Shown here: one piece after another, positions 1 through 6,647 of the stretch
Layout: each line of letters begins with the position of its first letter
Numbering within the stretch: position 1 is the stretch's first letter
NCBI GenBank assembly: GCA_018712665.1
Contig: DVGP01000211.1
Span: 1-11,836, forward strand
Source of the DNA: Candidatus Pelethomonas intestinigallinarum
GTDB lineage: Bacteria; Bacillota; Clostridia; Oscillospirales; Oscillospiraceae
Length of the DNA stretch: 11,836 nt
Reading direction: 5' to 3'
Notes under the pieces: generated by a model
What the model was told of the DNA's origin: nothing
Seen by the model: only the letters and a program-made list of their open reading frames with translations
Databases searched by the model: none
Translations under genes and position numbers: made by a program

Positions 1-2
1 GG

Positions 3-191
3 CTGCGGATGCACGCGTACAGCTGCGGCTACCAGGTGGTCTGGGACGACATCAACCTTCAGGATCTGCTGGAGGAGGCCAAGGCCGACTGGTACCGGGA
101 GCAGGCCAGGAGGCTGGCACTGGAAAACGACAGGCTGGAGCGGGACGGAGAAGCCCCGGCGAACCAGGCACGACCGGAAATGGAGGAGTAG
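3..191 (+). CDS. 3' end of upstream phage gene, possibly portal protein (partial)
   Basis: The frame is open from the window edge to a TAG at 189-191. An ATG lies at position 9, but only 8 nt precede it and no ribosome binding site is visible, so this is best read as the C-terminus of a gene that begins outside the window. The visible peptide has a DDINLQD segment followed by a charged helix rich in Glu, Ala and Arg. Portal proteins of Firmicutes phages often have a similar 'INLQD plus helical tail' C-terminus, and portal is the usual neighbour upstream of the prohead protease. The portal assignment therefore rests mainly on gene order and a remembered motif. It could instead be a small independent 60-residue protein. 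The next start lies 4 nt after the stop, so the two genes are tightly coupled. Confidence 0.5.
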   Translation: MRMHAYSCGYQVVWDDINLQDLLEEAKADWYREQARRLALENDRLERDGEAPANQARPEMEE

Positions 192-195
192 AACC

Positions 196-1122
196 ATGCT
201 GGACATCAAAAAACAGCCGGGCAGCGTGCTGCGGCACCAGGTATCCCGGGAGGATATGGCGCTGATCAACGCCATGGCCAGATCGGCCCTGACACCGGAG
301 GAGGTGTACACCTTCGCGGTGCGGCTGTGCGACAACGAGATCGACAGGGATTTTGAGCGGTTCGACCGGGCCGCCCTAAAGACCCTGGGGGAGCTGTTCG
401 TGGGCAAGAGCGGCATCTTTGACCACCAGTGGTCCGCCCAGGGGCAGACGGCCCGGCTGTACAAGACGGAACTGGTGGCGGAGGAGGGCGTGACGGAGGC
501 GGGAGAGCCCTGCTGCTACCTGAAGGGCTACGCCTACATGCTCCGCAGCGAGAAGAACGAGGACCTGATCGCCGAGATCGAGGCGGGGATCAAGAAGGAG
601 GTCAGCATCGGGTGCAGCGTGAGCCGGAGCGTGTGCTCCATCTGCGGCCAGAGCGGGTGCGGCCACCAGCGGGGGCGGCGGTACGACGGCAAGCTGTGCT
701 ACTTCACCCTTCAGGCTCCCACGGACGCCTACGAGTGGAGCTTCGTGGCGGTGCCCGCCCAGCGGAAGGCCGGGATCATCAAGGGCCTGACGGCGGGGAG
801 CGGGCTGAGCCTGCGGAAGCTGCTGGCGGGCCACCCCACCGCCATGGCGGAGCTGGAGGCGCTGGAGCGGGAGGCCGCCCTGGGCCGTTCCTATATGACG
901 GGACTGCGCCGGGAGGCGGTGCGCCTGGCGGGGATGGCCGACGAGGCATTGGACCTGCGGACCTTCGCCGCGGCCATGGACAAGCTGGACGAGGCGGAGC
1001 TGAAGGAGCTGACGGCGGCCTACCAGCGGCGGGTGGACGACAAGTACCCGCCCCTCCCCCAGGTGCGGCCCCGGAGGGCCGTTCCCTCCGCCGACGAGGC
1101 GGATCTGGCGTATCTGATCTGA
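196..1122 (+). CDS. Prohead (capsid maturation) protease with helical C-terminal extension
   Basis: This 308-residue protein probably cleaves capsid or scaffold during head maturation inside the procapsid. Hallmarks of the HK97-type/assemblin-fold proteases are visible: a His in FDHQWS (His77), a Ser in KKEVSIGCSV (Ser137, the likely nucleophile) and the closing motif EWSFVAVPA around residues 180-188. A Cys/His cluster, C147-x2-C150-x4-C155-x-H157, follows the nucleophile strand and could bind zinc. Residues from about 200 to 308 are charged and mostly helical, outside the protease core. No separate scaffold gene lies between this gene and the capsid gene, so the extension may act as scaffold (inference). 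The start is supported by GGAGGAG at 182-188, 7 nt upstream of the ATG. The third catalytic residue cannot be assigned from sequence alone. Confidence 0.85.
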   Translation: MLDIKKQPGSVLRHQVSREDMALINAMARSALTPEEVYTFAVRLCDNEIDRDFERFDRAALKTLGELFVGKSGIFDHQWSAQGQTARLYKTELVAEEGVTEAGEPCCYLKGYAYMLRSEKNEDLIAEIEAGIKKEVSIGCSVSRSVCSICGQSGCGHQRGRRYDGKLCYFTLQAPTDAYEWSFVAVPAQRKAGIIKGLTAGSGLSLRKLLAGHPTAMAELEALEREAALGRSYMTGLRREAVRLAGMADEALDLRTFAAAMDKLDEAELKELTAAYQRRVDDKYPPLPQVRPRRAVPSADEADLAYLI

Positions 1123-1178
1123 CAGAACCATCAAGAGGGCCGAAACGGCACCCCATGAGACAGGAGGAAATTTAAAGA

Positions 1179-1520
1179 ATGAGCATTTCTTTTCAGGGCA
1201 TCGGCCAGGTGTGCGCCACCTTTCTGTGCGGCACGGTGGCGGAGGGCCAGCTGGTAAAGGTCAGCGGCCGGGGCACCGTGGCCGCCTGCGGTGACGGCGA
1301 CGGCTTCTGCGGCGTGGCCGTGTGCAAAAAGGACGACGCCTGCACGGTGCAGGTGGCGGGCTTCGTGACGGTGGGGTACTCCGGCACCGTCCCCGCCGTG
1401 GGCTGGTCCGCCCTGGCGGCCAACGGCTCCGGCGGCGTGAAGAGCGTGAGCACCGGAGGGCAGACCCTCCTGGTGGTGGACGCGGACACCACCGCCAAGA
1501 CCGTCACCATTTTGCTGTAA
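1179..1520 (+). CDS. Capsid decoration/cement-type protein
   Basis: This 113-residue protein lies between the prohead protease and the major capsid protein, the usual position for a head-stabilising decoration protein. It is rich in Gly, Val and Thr and looks all-beta, with GVAV- and VTVGYSGTVPAVG-type segments resembling the small beta-barrel decoration proteins (DUF2190-like) of tailed phages. It should sit on the outside of the capsid. It has six cysteines in its first 55 residues (12, 17, 37, 44, 49 and 55), which is high for this type of protein. The start is supported by AGGAGG at 1162-1167, 11 nt from the ATG. The role comes from position and composition; I see no diagnostic motif. Confidence 0.7.
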   Translation: MSISFQGIGQVCATFLCGTVAEGQLVKVSGRGTVAACGDGDGFCGVAVCKKDDACTVQVAGFVTVGYSGTVPAVGWSALAANGSGGVKSVSTGGQTLLVVDADTTAKTVTILL

Positions 1521-1535
1521 GGAAGGAGCACTTGC

Positions 1536-2567
1536 ATGGCATACACATACGACAATCTGAGACTGGAGAAGGGCATGTACGGCGAGGCGGGCCGGTCCTT
1601 CTCCCAGGTGCTGGAGGCCGCCGACCCCAGCGAGAACTACCGGGGCACCCCCCTGGAGGGGCTGGACGCCTTCCAGCGGCAGCTCAAGCGGTTCGACATC
1701 CGGGTGAAGGGCCGGAATTCCGACGTGGTGGAGAAGTTCTTCCGCACCACCGAGTCCGCCGTGCTGTTCCCGGAGTTCGTCTCTCGGGTGGTGCGCCAGG
1801 GGATGGAGGAGGACAACGTGCTGCCCTCCATCACCGCCACCGTCACACAGTTCGAAGGCATGGACTACCGCTCCATCTACTCCGTGCCCAGCGAGGAGGA
1901 GAAGAGCCTGAAGCGGGTGGAGGAGGGCGCACAGCTGCCCCAGACCTCCGTGCGGACCCAGTCCAACCTGGTCAAGCTCCACAAGCGGGGCCGGATGCTG
2001 GTGGCCTCCTATGAGGCCATCCGCTTCCAGCGGCTGGACCTGTTTTCCATCACCCTGCGGCAGATCGGCAGCCACATCGCCAGGATGCACCTGGAGGACG
2101 CCATCAAGGTCATCACCGACGGCGACGGCAACGAGAACGCCGCCGACAGCTTCTCCATCGGCACCACTCCTATCGGCGGCACCAGCGGCACCCTGAGCTA
2201 CGACGCCCTGCTGGACTTCTGGGCCCAGTTCGACCCCTACACCATGAACACCATCCTGGTGCCCGGGGCGGTGATGCTGCAGATGCTGAAGATGAGCGAG
2301 TTTCAGAACCCCCTGACGGGGCTGAATTTCCAGGGCACCGGCGCTTTGAGCTCCCCCCTGGGCGCCACCCTCCTGCGGACCAGCGCCATGCCGGCGGGAA
2401 AGCTCATCGGCATGGACCGGAACTACGCCCTGGAGATGGTCAGCGCCGGGGACGTGATGGTGGAGTACGACAAGCTCATTGACCGGCAGGTGGAGCGGGC
2501 CGCCATTACCAGCACCTCCGGCTTCGCCAAGCTCTACAAGGAGGCCAGCAAGGTGCTGACCATCTGA
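1536..2567 (+). CDS. Major capsid protein, HK97 fold
   Basis: This 343-residue protein should form the icosahedral head shell. Its place directly after protease and decoration genes, its length and its layout fit an HK97-fold capsid. It has an N-terminal arm (about residues 1-60), a long helix region around FFRTTESAVLFPEFVSRVVRQG (the E-loop/spine-helix part of the fold), and a C-terminal part ending in a region rich in aromatic and small residues. An internal ITDGDGNENA loop is near the middle. The N-terminal arm looks too short to contain the roughly 100-residue delta scaffold domain seen in HK97, so scaffolding may come from the protease extension (inference). The start is clear: GGAAGGAG at 1521-1528 lies 7 nt before the ATG. 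It should be one of the most highly expressed genes of the operon. Confidence 0.88.
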   Translation: MAYTYDNLRLEKGMYGEAGRSFSQVLEAADPSENYRGTPLEGLDAFQRQLKRFDIRVKGRNSDVVEKFFRTTESAVLFPEFVSRVVRQGMEEDNVLPSITATVTQFEGMDYRSIYSVPSEEEKSLKRVEEGAQLPQTSVRTQSNLVKLHKRGRMLVASYEAIRFQRLDLFSITLRQIGSHIARMHLEDAIKVITDGDGNENAADSFSIGTTPIGGTSGTLSYDALLDFWAQFDPYTMNTILVPGAVMLQMLKMSEFQNPLTGLNFQGTGALSSPLGATLLRTSAMPAGKLIGMDRNYALEMVSAGDVMVEYDKLIDRQVERAAITSTSGFAKLYKEASKVLTI

Positions 2568-2579
2568 CGGGAGGTCACA

Positions 2580-2945
2580 TTGACAATGCGTGAGACGATC
2601 CTGGAGCTGGCCCGGGCCATCTGCGCTCCGACGGAGGCGGAGGAGCCGCTTCTGGAGGCCCTGGCCTCGGCGGCGGAGGCGGAGCTGGCCAGCCGGCTGG
2701 GCACGGAGGTGAGCCCGGCGGACTGCGGGGACGCCTTCCCCTGCGCCGCCGCCCTGCTGACAGCGGCGGGGCTTCTGGCCTGCCGGACCGGCGGCGAGGC
2801 GGAACAGTTCACCGTGGGTGACGTCAGCCTCCGCACCGGCAGCGGCGGGTCCGGCGGCGCCGAGATCCTGCGGCGGCAGGCGGAGCGGTTGATGGCCCCC
2901 TACTGGCAGGACGACGGCTTCGCCTTCCTGGAGGTGCGGGGATGA
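2580..2945 (+). CDS. Head-tail connector (adaptor) protein
   Basis: This short, mainly helical protein follows the capsid gene and fits the adaptor family (gp6/gp15-like) that docks beneath the portal. The N-terminal helices (ETILELARAICAPTEAEEPLLEALASAAEAEL) and a PYWQDDGFAFLEVRG C-terminus are visible, and the length of about 120 residues is typical. The start is ambiguous. TTG at 2580 is 4 nt from GGGAGGT (2569-2575), whereas ATG at 2586 is 10 nt from it; choosing ATG would give 119 residues. Its stop overlaps the next start by 4 nt (ATGA), implying coupled translation with the next neck gene. Function comes from position, length and helical character, not from a decisive motif. Confidence 0.75.
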   Translation: MTMRETILELARAICAPTEAEEPLLEALASAAEAELASRLGTEVSPADCGDAFPCAAALLTAAGLLACRTGGEAEQFTVGDVSLRTGSGGSGGAEILRRQAERLMAPYWQDDGFAFLEVRG

Positions 2946-3271
2946 GGCAGACGCTGGAGCGGATCATGACACAGTATGGACAGACCGTGATACTGGCTCG
3001 CCGGGACGGTACAAAGCGGACGCTGCGGGCCTTCGTGCAGCCGGTGACGAAGCAGCGGGAGGCGCTGCCCGTTGCCGCCACGCCCCTGGGGGCGGTGAGC
3101 GAGGAGCTGTGGGTCTACATCGGCCCGGGGGACGCCCCCCTCTCCCCCGACGACAGCGTGGAGCAGGGCGTCCTGTCCCTGACGGCGCGGGAGGTCAAGG
3201 CCCTCTATTGGCAGGATGAAGTACTCTACCACTGGGCCCTGCTGGGGCGGCGGAAGGAGGCGGCGACATGA
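2942..3271 (+). CDS. Head closure (stopper)-like neck protein
   Basis: This 109-residue protein has a mostly beta pattern and lies second in the neck cluster, where SPP1 gp16-like stopper proteins are usually found. Stopper proteins form a ring under the adaptor and close the packaged head until the tail attaches. Visible features are an N-terminal helix (RQTLERIMTQYGQTVIL) and strands around LRAFVQPV, ELWVYIGPGD and LTAREVKALYWQDE, similar in layout to minor neck proteins of Firmicutes phages. The ATG overlaps the preceding stop, and its own stop overlaps the next ATG. The identification is from synteny and secondary-structure pattern; a generic neck protein is the alternative. Confidence 0.68.
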   Translation: MRQTLERIMTQYGQTVILARRDGTKRTLRAFVQPVTKQREALPVAATPLGAVSEELWVYIGPGDAPLSPDDSVEQGVLSLTAREVKALYWQDEVLYHWALLGRRKEAAT

Positions 3272-3774
3272 ACCCGGGACTGGAGCAGGTTCGGGCCGCC
3301 ATGGCGGCGGCTCTGGAGAAGGCCGGGGTCCGGGCGGCCACCGCCTTTCCCGGAGGCTGGGCCAAGGCTTATGATGAGCCTGTGGCGGCGGTGGGGCTGC
3401 GCACCGGCGAGAGCCGGGGCGGCGCCCTGGGCAGTTACCTGGGCACCCGGCTGGACCCGACAGACCAGACCTGCCGGGAGGTCTACGGAATGCAGCTGGA
3501 CCTGACGCTGAGCCTGGACATCTACGCCCCGGCCCGGATGGGCGCCGCCGGGTGCGACGGCGCTCTGGAAACGCTGCACCAGGTGGTGCTCCAGGGCCTG
3601 CCCTCGGGGCTGAAGCCCCGGGAGCTGAAGTGGGAGGAGGCGGTATGGGACCCGGACACGGCCATGTTCCTGCGCCGGGGCAGCCTGACGTGCGACGCCT
3701 ACTTCACCGCCACCATCTCGGAGGACGGCCTGCTGCTGAGCGACTTTATATTGAAAGGTGTAGTGACAAACTAA
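3268..3774 (+). CDS. Tail terminator/tail completion-like protein
   Basis: This 168-residue protein is last in the neck cluster and directly precedes the sheath gene. Tail terminators (gpU-, gp17- or Mu gp37-like) cap the finished tube and sheath and join the tail to the head. The sequence starts with a helix (GLEQVRAAMAAALEKAGV) and continues with alternating strands, including MQLDLTLSLDIYAP and LTCDAYFTATISED, consistent with the alpha/beta fold of this group. The ribosome binding site GGAAGGAGG at 3252-3260 lies 7 nt from the ATG inside the previous gene, with a 4-nt ATGA overlap. The stop TAA abuts the sheath ATG with no gap. No catalytic or binding motif is expected or seen; the assignment rests on position and fold pattern. 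Confidence 0.68.
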   Translation: MNPGLEQVRAAMAAALEKAGVRAATAFPGGWAKAYDEPVAAVGLRTGESRGGALGSYLGTRLDPTDQTCREVYGMQLDLTLSLDIYAPARMGAAGCDGALETLHQVVLQGLPSGLKPRELKWEEAVWDPDTAMFLRRGSLTCDAYFTATISEDGLLLSDFILKGVVTN

Positions 3775-4833
3775 ATGGCAACGATCATTCATGAGCGTCC
3801 GGGGGTCTACTCCTCCTACGACGCGTCCGCCGTCATCCGCAGCGGCCGGTCCGTGCGGGTCATCGGCGTTGCGGCCAAGAGCGTATCGGGGACGGCCAAC
3901 ACCCCCGTCACCCTCACCAGCTATGAGGCGGGGGTCAGCGCCTTCGGCGAGGACGCCGAGGGCAGTCCCGGCATGTCCACCATCCTGCGGCTGCTGTTCC
4001 TGAACAGCGCCGCCACCGTGGTGGCGGTGGCGGTGGACGAGGACGACTACGCCGCCGCCTTTGCCGCCCTGGAGACGGCGGAGAACGTGCAGGTGGTGGT
4101 CTGCGACAGCGCGGACCAGACCGTGCAGCAGAAGCTGCGGGAGAGCGTGGAGAACGCCTCCGCCCTGCGCCGGGAGCGGATCGCCGTGGTGGGCATGAGC
4201 AAGGCCACCACCACGGAGCTGACCGCCCGGGCCACAGCCCTCAACAGCGAGCGGATGGTGCTGGTGGGCCCCGACGTGGTCACCAACGGCGGCGACAGCC
4301 TCTCCGGCGTCTTCGCCGCGGCGGCGGTGGCCGGGGCGGTGGCGGCCTCCGGCGACCCGGCCATCCCCCTAAACGGCGCTGCGCTGCGGGGCCTTGGCGG
4401 CGTGAGCCAGCTCTACAGCGACAACGACATCGACCTGCTGGTCCGAGGCGGCGTGACGCCCTTGGAGGCGGTGAGCGGCGTGGTCTCCCCGGTGCGGGGC
4501 ATCACCACCCGGACCACCACCGGCGGCGCGCAGGACACCACCTGGCGGGAGCTGACCACCATCCTGGTGGTGGACAACGTGATCCCCTCCATCCGCCAGA
4601 GCCTGCGCAGCCGGTTCAGCCGGTCGAAGAACACCGCCCAGACTCGGGGGGCCATCCGCTCCCAGGTGATCGTGGAGCTGGAGAACAAGCTCAAGGCGGA
4701 GATCATCGACAGCTACGGCGAGGTCACCGCCTCGGTCTACGAGGAGGACCCCACCGTGTGCCTGGTGGAGTTCTCCTTCGCCGTGGCCCACGGCCTCAAC
4801 CAGATCTACCTCACCGCCCACATCACCATCTGA
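3775..4833 (+). CDS. Contractile tail sheath protein
   Basis: This 352-residue protein should polymerise around the tail tube and contract during injection. It opens with IHERPGVYSSYDAS, the typical sheath N-terminal arm, and ends with a conserved block (residues ~300-352) carrying LENKLKAEIIDSYGEV, EEDPTVCLVEFSFAV and a beta-rich LTAHITI tail, which form the inter-subunit handshake in sheath proteins. It is short for the family: PBSX XkdK and Mu gpL are clearly longer. This suggests a minimal sheath without the surface insertion domain, more like compact tailocin sheaths. The ATG follows the upstream TAA immediately. The nearest ribosome-binding-like sequence, AAAGGTG at 3754-3760, lies 14 nt away, which is weak for such an abundant product, so translational coupling is likely. 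Confidence 0.9.
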   Translation: MATIIHERPGVYSSYDASAVIRSGRSVRVIGVAAKSVSGTANTPVTLTSYEAGVSAFGEDAEGSPGMSTILRLLFLNSAATVVAVAVDEDDYAAAFAALETAENVQVVVCDSADQTVQQKLRESVENASALRRERIAVVGMSKATTTELTARATALNSERMVLVGPDVVTNGGDSLSGVFAAAAVAGAVAASGDPAIPLNGAALRGLGGVSQLYSDNDIDLLVRGGVTPLEAVSGVVSPVRGITTRTTTGGAQDTTWRELTTILVVDNVIPSIRQSLRSRFSRSKNTAQTRGAIRSQVIVELENKLKAEIIDSYGEVTASVYEEDPTVCLVEFSFAVAHGLNQIYLTAHITI

Positions 4834-4848
4834 TAAGGAGACGAGGAT

Positions 4849-5238
4849 ATGGAAGTGACAGGATTTCCCACCAGCTGCGACATCTACCTGGAGCTGGAGG
4901 GCAAGAAGGTGGCGGTGGTGCAGAGCTACACCGCCAAGGCTACCAAAACCAGCCAGGTGGTGGAGGCCTTCGGTGAGAGCGAGCCGGTGGCCACCATCAA
5001 CGGGCAAAATAAATATGTGCTGGAGCTGACCCGGCTGTACGCCACCGACGACGCCATCAGCGACGGCATCGACTTCTTCTCCCTGGCGGACTTCTCCCTG
5101 GTGATCTGCAAGCCTGACCGGAAGGTCATCTACAGCGGCTGCCAGTGGAGCGCCATTCAGGAGGAGGGCAAGGTGGGCTCCATGGTGGCGGAGAAGGTCA
5201 CCGTCATGGCCACCAGCCGCATCGAGGTGGCGGCCTGA
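4849..5238 (+). CDS. Tail tube protein
   Basis: This 129-residue protein should stack into the inner tail tube. It directly follows the sheath, and the length matches the small XkdM/diffocin-type tubes of Firmicutes contractile tails. Visible features are an N-terminal region with GFPTSCDIYLELEGKKVAVV, the central LELTRLYATDDAISDGIDFFSL segment and a beta-rich C-terminus (KVTVMATSRIEVAA), consistent with the tube beta-barrel and a long loop. The start is supported by AAGGAG at 4835-4840, 8 nt from the ATG. The stop overlaps the next ATG. A canonical -1 slippery site that might fuse it to the next frame was looked for near its 3' end and is not present. Confidence 0.87.
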   Translation: MEVTGFPTSCDIYLELEGKKVAVVQSYTAKATKTSQVVEAFGESEPVATINGQNKYVLELTRLYATDDAISDGIDFFSLADFSLVICKPDRKVIYSGCQWSAIQEEGKVGSMVAEKVTVMATSRIEVAA

Positions 5239-6059
5239 TGGAGGAGCGGGAGCCGCTTCGGCTGACCTTTGAGCTCCCGGCCCAGGCCCTGGACCAGGCG
5301 GCCCGGCTGCTGGAGGCCGTCCGGCTGCTGCTGGAGGCGGGCCAGGCCCGGGACCTCCCGGCCCGGCAGCCTCTGGAGCGGGGTGAGAGCGCCGGCTTTG
5401 ACGAGGACCGGTTCCGGGCCCTGGCGGCGGGGAGAAGGGAGGATGTCTCCTCCGCCCCACGCTCCCCCGCCGCTGAGACGTCCGCGGCGGCGGAGGCTGC
5501 CGCGCCTTCTCCGATTGAGCCGCCCGGCGAAACCGCCCCCGCTGCATCCGCTCCGTCAGATCGGATGGCGGAGGTCCCGGCGGTCCCCACCACCGGGGAG
5601 GTCGTTTCCATGGAGCCGGGAGAAGCCGAAAGCGTCAGGTATGACTTGGAATCGCTGGAGGGTCCGGAGGTTGTCCGGACCCCGGAGAGGGAGCAGGCGG
5701 AGGCCCCCGGCCCGTTGCCGGAGGACCAGAGCTCTCCCCCGGAGCCCCCCGGTGTGCAGGCCGGGGACATGGTCCCTATCCCCGACGCCCCCACGGCGCG
5801 GCCGGAGGCTGGGCAAAGTTCGGAGGATCTCCCCGCGGCGGAGGTGACGGTCCGGTATGAGGCGGCGCCGCCGCCCGGCGCAGTCCAAGCCAGCGTCACG
5901 CCCGTGGCGGAGCAGGTCCCCGACAGCTTCCGCCGGACCGGGCGTGACGAGGCCTACTCCGCCCTCGCGCCCCGGCCCGCCCCCTTGACGGCGGAGGCGG
6001 TGAACCTGGCCTTCCGCCGGGATGACCGCCGCTACGACAACGGCTTTCCACTCTACTAA
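5238..6059 (+). CDS. Pro/Ala/Glu-rich protein occupying the chaperone/tape-measure position
   Basis: I do not recognise this 273-residue protein. Residues ~1-45 form a charged helical stretch (LDQAARLLEAVRLLLEAG). Residues ~70-235 are low-complexity, rich in Pro, Ala, Glu, Gly and Ser, and look disordered. Residues ~230-273 look ordered, with a short helix (LTAEAVNLAF) and the ending RRDDRRYDNGFPLY. It has no transmembrane helix or signal peptide. It lies between tube and LysM baseplate genes, where related phages encode assembly chaperones and a tape measure of 600 or more residues. The ATG overlaps the tube stop (ATGA), with GAGGTGG at 5224-5230 7 nt upstream. The frame is open back to 5145, but that part lies within the tube gene and lacks a better start. 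It could be a short length regulator, a chaperone or a baseplate accessory. The gene is confident; its role is not. Confidence 0.8.
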   Translation: MEEREPLRLTFELPAQALDQAARLLEAVRLLLEAGQARDLPARQPLERGESAGFDEDRFRALAAGRREDVSSAPRSPAAETSAAAEAAAPSPIEPPGETAPAASAPSDRMAEVPAVPTTGEVVSMEPGEAESVRYDLESLEGPEVVRTPEREQAEAPGPLPEDQSSPPEPPGVQAGDMVPIPDAPTARPEAGQSSEDLPAAEVTVRYEAAPPPGAVQASVTPVAEQVPDSFRRTGRDEAYSALAPRPAPLTAEAVNLAFRRDDRRYDNGFPLY

Positions 6060-6077
6060 TGAAGGAGGCGACGTCCT

Positions 6078-6647
6078 TTGAACCTCTCCCCCATGCGCTA
6101 CAAGGACTACATCTGGCCCCACAACCCCACCACCTACTCCATCGCCTATGAGCGGCAGGTGGCGGTCCACAAGGTCCCCTTCGGCCGCTACTGCACCCAG
6201 GATCTGGGACTTACCTGCCGGGTGATGCGTGGCGAGGGGGTGTTCGCCGGGGAGGGGGCCTATGAGGAGTTCAAGGCCCTGGCCACCGTATTCTACGGCG
6301 GCGGGCCGGGCCTCCTCATCCATCCGGTGTGGCAGGTGTCCAGCGCCTATTTCACCGCCCTGCGCTTAGAGCAGGAGCCCCTCCCCGACTACGTGCGCTA
6401 CAGCTTTGAGTTCCGGGAGGATTACGACGGCTACAGTCAAGCCCTGGAGGAGCTCTCCGGCGGCGGGCAGACGGCAGGCCCAGACCAGTCCGGCTCCCCC
6501 GCCGTTCACACGGTGACGGAGGGAGAGAACCTGTGGGCCATCGCCCAGAACGGCGGCGTGACGCTGGAGGCCCTGCTGGCGGCCAACCCGGCCATCAAGA
6601 ACCCCAACCTTATCCATCCCGGGGACCAGGTGGTGATCCCATGCTGA
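6078..6647 (+). CDS. Baseplate protein with C-terminal LysM domain (XkdP-like)
   Basis: This 189-residue protein has two parts. Residues ~6-118 (RYKDYIWPHNPTTYSIAYE through YSFEFREDYDGY) resemble the tail-side proteins that bind the hub in Mu- and PBSX-like phages (DNA-circularisation-protein N-terminal/XkdP type). Residues ~143-188 form a LysM domain (HTVTEGENLWAIAQ, LEALLAANPAI, HPGDQVVIP), joined by a Gly/Ser/Pro linker at ~126-142. In contractile tails this protein links hub, tube and wedge; its LysM fold is usually structural and related to T4 gp53, although peptidoglycan binding is possible. The likely start is TTG at 6078, 9 nt after AAGGAGG (6062-6068). The alternative ATG at 6093 is too far from that site. 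It overlaps the hub gene by 7 nt. Confidence 0.85.
   Translation: MNLSPMRYKDYIWPHNPTTYSIAYERQVAVHKVPFGRYCTQDLGLTCRVMRGEGVFAGEGAYEEFKALATVFYGGGPGLLIHPVWQVSSAYFTALRLEQEPLPDYVRYSFEFREDYDGYSQALEELSGGGQTAGPDQSGSPAVHTVTEGENLWAIAQNGGVTLEALLAANPAIKNPNLIHPGDQVVIPC

Noticed and set aside
5145..5238. Possible -1 frameshift fusing the tube to the Pro-rich protein
   Set aside because: The downstream frame is open over the last ~90 nt of the tube gene, but no X-XXY-YYZ slippery heptamer is present in the tube frame, and an ATGA overlap with a ribosome binding site explains expression.
4369..5547. Minus-strand open frame across sheath, tube and the Pro-rich gene (392 codons)
   Set aside because: It crosses three plus-strand genes with good starts and is compositionally biased (Pro, Gly, His), as expected of a shadow frame.
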